Shown: one piece after another, positions 62,759 through 64,000 of the stretch
Layout of the letters: each line of letters begins with the position of its first letter
How positions within the stretch are numbered: the first letter of the stretch is position 1
Source of the DNA: Pseudoips prasinana
Taxonomy: Eukaryota > Arthropoda > Insecta > Lepidoptera > Nolidae
DNA: 64,000 bases
Direction: 5' to 3'
Assembly (NCBI GenBank): GCA_951640165.1
Contig: OX621247.1
Location: 31,036,001 to 31,100,000 of the forward strand
The notes under the pieces: model-generated
What the model saw: the letters and a program-made list of their open reading frames with translations, nothing else
Databases searched by the model: none
What the model was told of the DNA's origin: nothing
Position numbers and translations under genes: made by a program

Positions 62759-63403
62759 CTAGCTGTGCCCTCAACTTCGCCGCACATTTTGTTATGACTT
62801 CTTAAATGTAACATCAGAATATCTCTAATATTTTATCTCTTAAATTGATGCTTGGTGCTTTTGCAGCTGGCTTCTCTCGTTTTATGAGGCTATAGCCTCT
62901 TTACATCGCTTTGCTCAGGAGGGAAGTGGAACTATTCATTTTCTAACTCCTCCTTTTTTCTCTTTCTGATTAAATTCGTTGCGGGATCCAAGACAGTTAA
63001 AGCGATTCCCCGGGACATGCCTGAGCCTCACCGCTCAGTGTAATTTCATTTTGTGCCACTGTTGATCCTGGCTTACAGGAGTTGCAGTGGTGGGTCTAGG
63101 GACTAGTCCCGAAATAATATTTTGTCTCTGGTCACAAAATTTCACATAAACCTTACATATTTCCATACAAACTTTCATACTCTATAGCTTATTGTAATTT
63201 TACAGTTTTTACAAACATATCATATTTATTTATATCAAATCAACAACCTAAAAATGACAATACCTCCATACAACTTTTAATCCCCCCTTTCAACCAGTTA
63301 CACCCTTTTATTCGCATTAAAAAGTAACTCAGGCTCTAGACGATCTGTGTGAAAGCGCGACAGACAGATAGAGTTACTTTAGCATTTATAATATTAGTAA
63401 GGA
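62759..63403 (-). mobile_element. Hel-5 type Helitron containing an R1-like LINE tail
   Basis: The 3' end GAGGGCACAGCTAG is at 62759. The 5' end is TCCTTACTAATATTATAAAT at 63403 with A outside. From about 62843 the interior matches the R1-like LINE 3' UTR at 26037-26155 (GGTGCTTTTGCAGCTGG, GGCTATAGCCTCTTTACATC) and continues to about 63165. Confidence 0.65.
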
Positions 63404-64000
63404 TTATTAATCACATTTAAGTCACATGCCCGTCTGTTTTGATCATACGGTGTACAACATTAGCGTTTTCGTTATTCACAGCGTTAGATGCACTACCATC
63501 ACGAAATTGGACAAATAAAAATTAGACGACTGCGCTTGAATTCTGTAAACCAGCTATAAAAATTTGCTTCATCACCAAAAGCAGGTTGCAGGCAAGCGAC
63601 ACTTTTGGCCTCAAACACACTTATAATAGTTGTTTTTTTTAGTTAACGGTTTTTTAAGCAATATGCTACTAATAATGTTTTAGAGACCGTGTAATCAGAA
63701 TTAAGTTCCAAAAAAAGTCTGATTTTGATGAAAATAAGAGTGGTATAAGAGAGCCGGCAAGATTGGTAAATAACTTACAGAATTTATTGGCCCAAATTGA
63801 TGTCAGCTATTCAAATTAGAACAAATTCAATTCCGATCTGCCAATGAATCCCGAAGTCAGACCACAGATTATGACCGGAATACTTATTTGTCGTAAATGT
63901 AGTTAAATCTAATCACTTTAGGTGTAAAACTTCCACGATATTATCCAACAAGTTTGTAACATGATGGATCGTTCACTTTCCACTTCTCATGATACGACTA
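63404..64000. other. Unassigned
   Basis: No supported gene or repeat up to the end of the window. Confidence 0.4.

Overview
The window reads as intergenic or intronic DNA from a moth or butterfly (Lepidoptera). It is AT-rich and has no bacterial-style gene packing. Nearly every recognisable piece is a repeat of a kind known from Lepidoptera: tRNA-headed SINEs with intact A/B-box promoter motifs, miniature Helitrons ending in CTAG and inserted between A and T, 5'-truncated non-LTR retrotransposons with target-site duplications, MITEs and fold-back elements, and one cecropia-type mariner. I use local family names (SINE-A, B, C, D, H; Hel-1 to Hel-5; dispersed elements E, G, K, P; MITE-F, MITE-M, FB) because I could not search a repeat library.

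Layout. 1-4.1 kb holds sparse repeats. 4.19-7.54 kb is a diverged direct segmental duplication; each copy carries a minus-strand exon-like signal-peptide ORF, open in the right copy and broken by a stop in the left one. 7.6-18.6 kb is dense Helitrons and SINEs, including Helitrons nested in Helitrons. 18.6-20.6 kb is largely repeat-free and holds the best host-gene candidate: a TATA box, an initiator-like site, a short leader and a 49-bp signal-peptide exon ending at a GT splice donor (19131-19179). 20.6-31 kb holds SINEs, R1-like and Jockey-like LINE ends and hairpin elements. 31-36 kb has a 14-bp minisatellite, a 6 x 105-bp array grown from a SINE edge, and LINE and SINE tails. 36-51 kb has further Helitrons, RTE-like tails, a fold-back MITE and an inverted-repeat region at 46.55-47.87 kb. 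51.39-52.68 kb is a structurally complete mariner with an open 339-aa transposase, the only long intact protein here. 52.7-64 kb has MITEs, SINEs, a second, decayed mariner, a tandem duplication and a Harbinger-like MITE with nested inverted repeats.

How it works together. There is no operon or pathway. The only ORF likely to make a functional protein is the mariner transposase. The SINE heads carry RNA polymerase III promoter motifs but depend on LINE proteins, and every LINE here is a 3' fragment. The Helitrons are all non-autonomous. If the exon at 19131 is real, much of the downstream 45 kb could be its first intron. No undescribed defence or metabolic system is visible. The unusual signals are structural: exact A/T nested Helitrons, a young SINE-edge satellite, perfect hairpins that look like template-switch products, and a duplicated signal-peptide exon.
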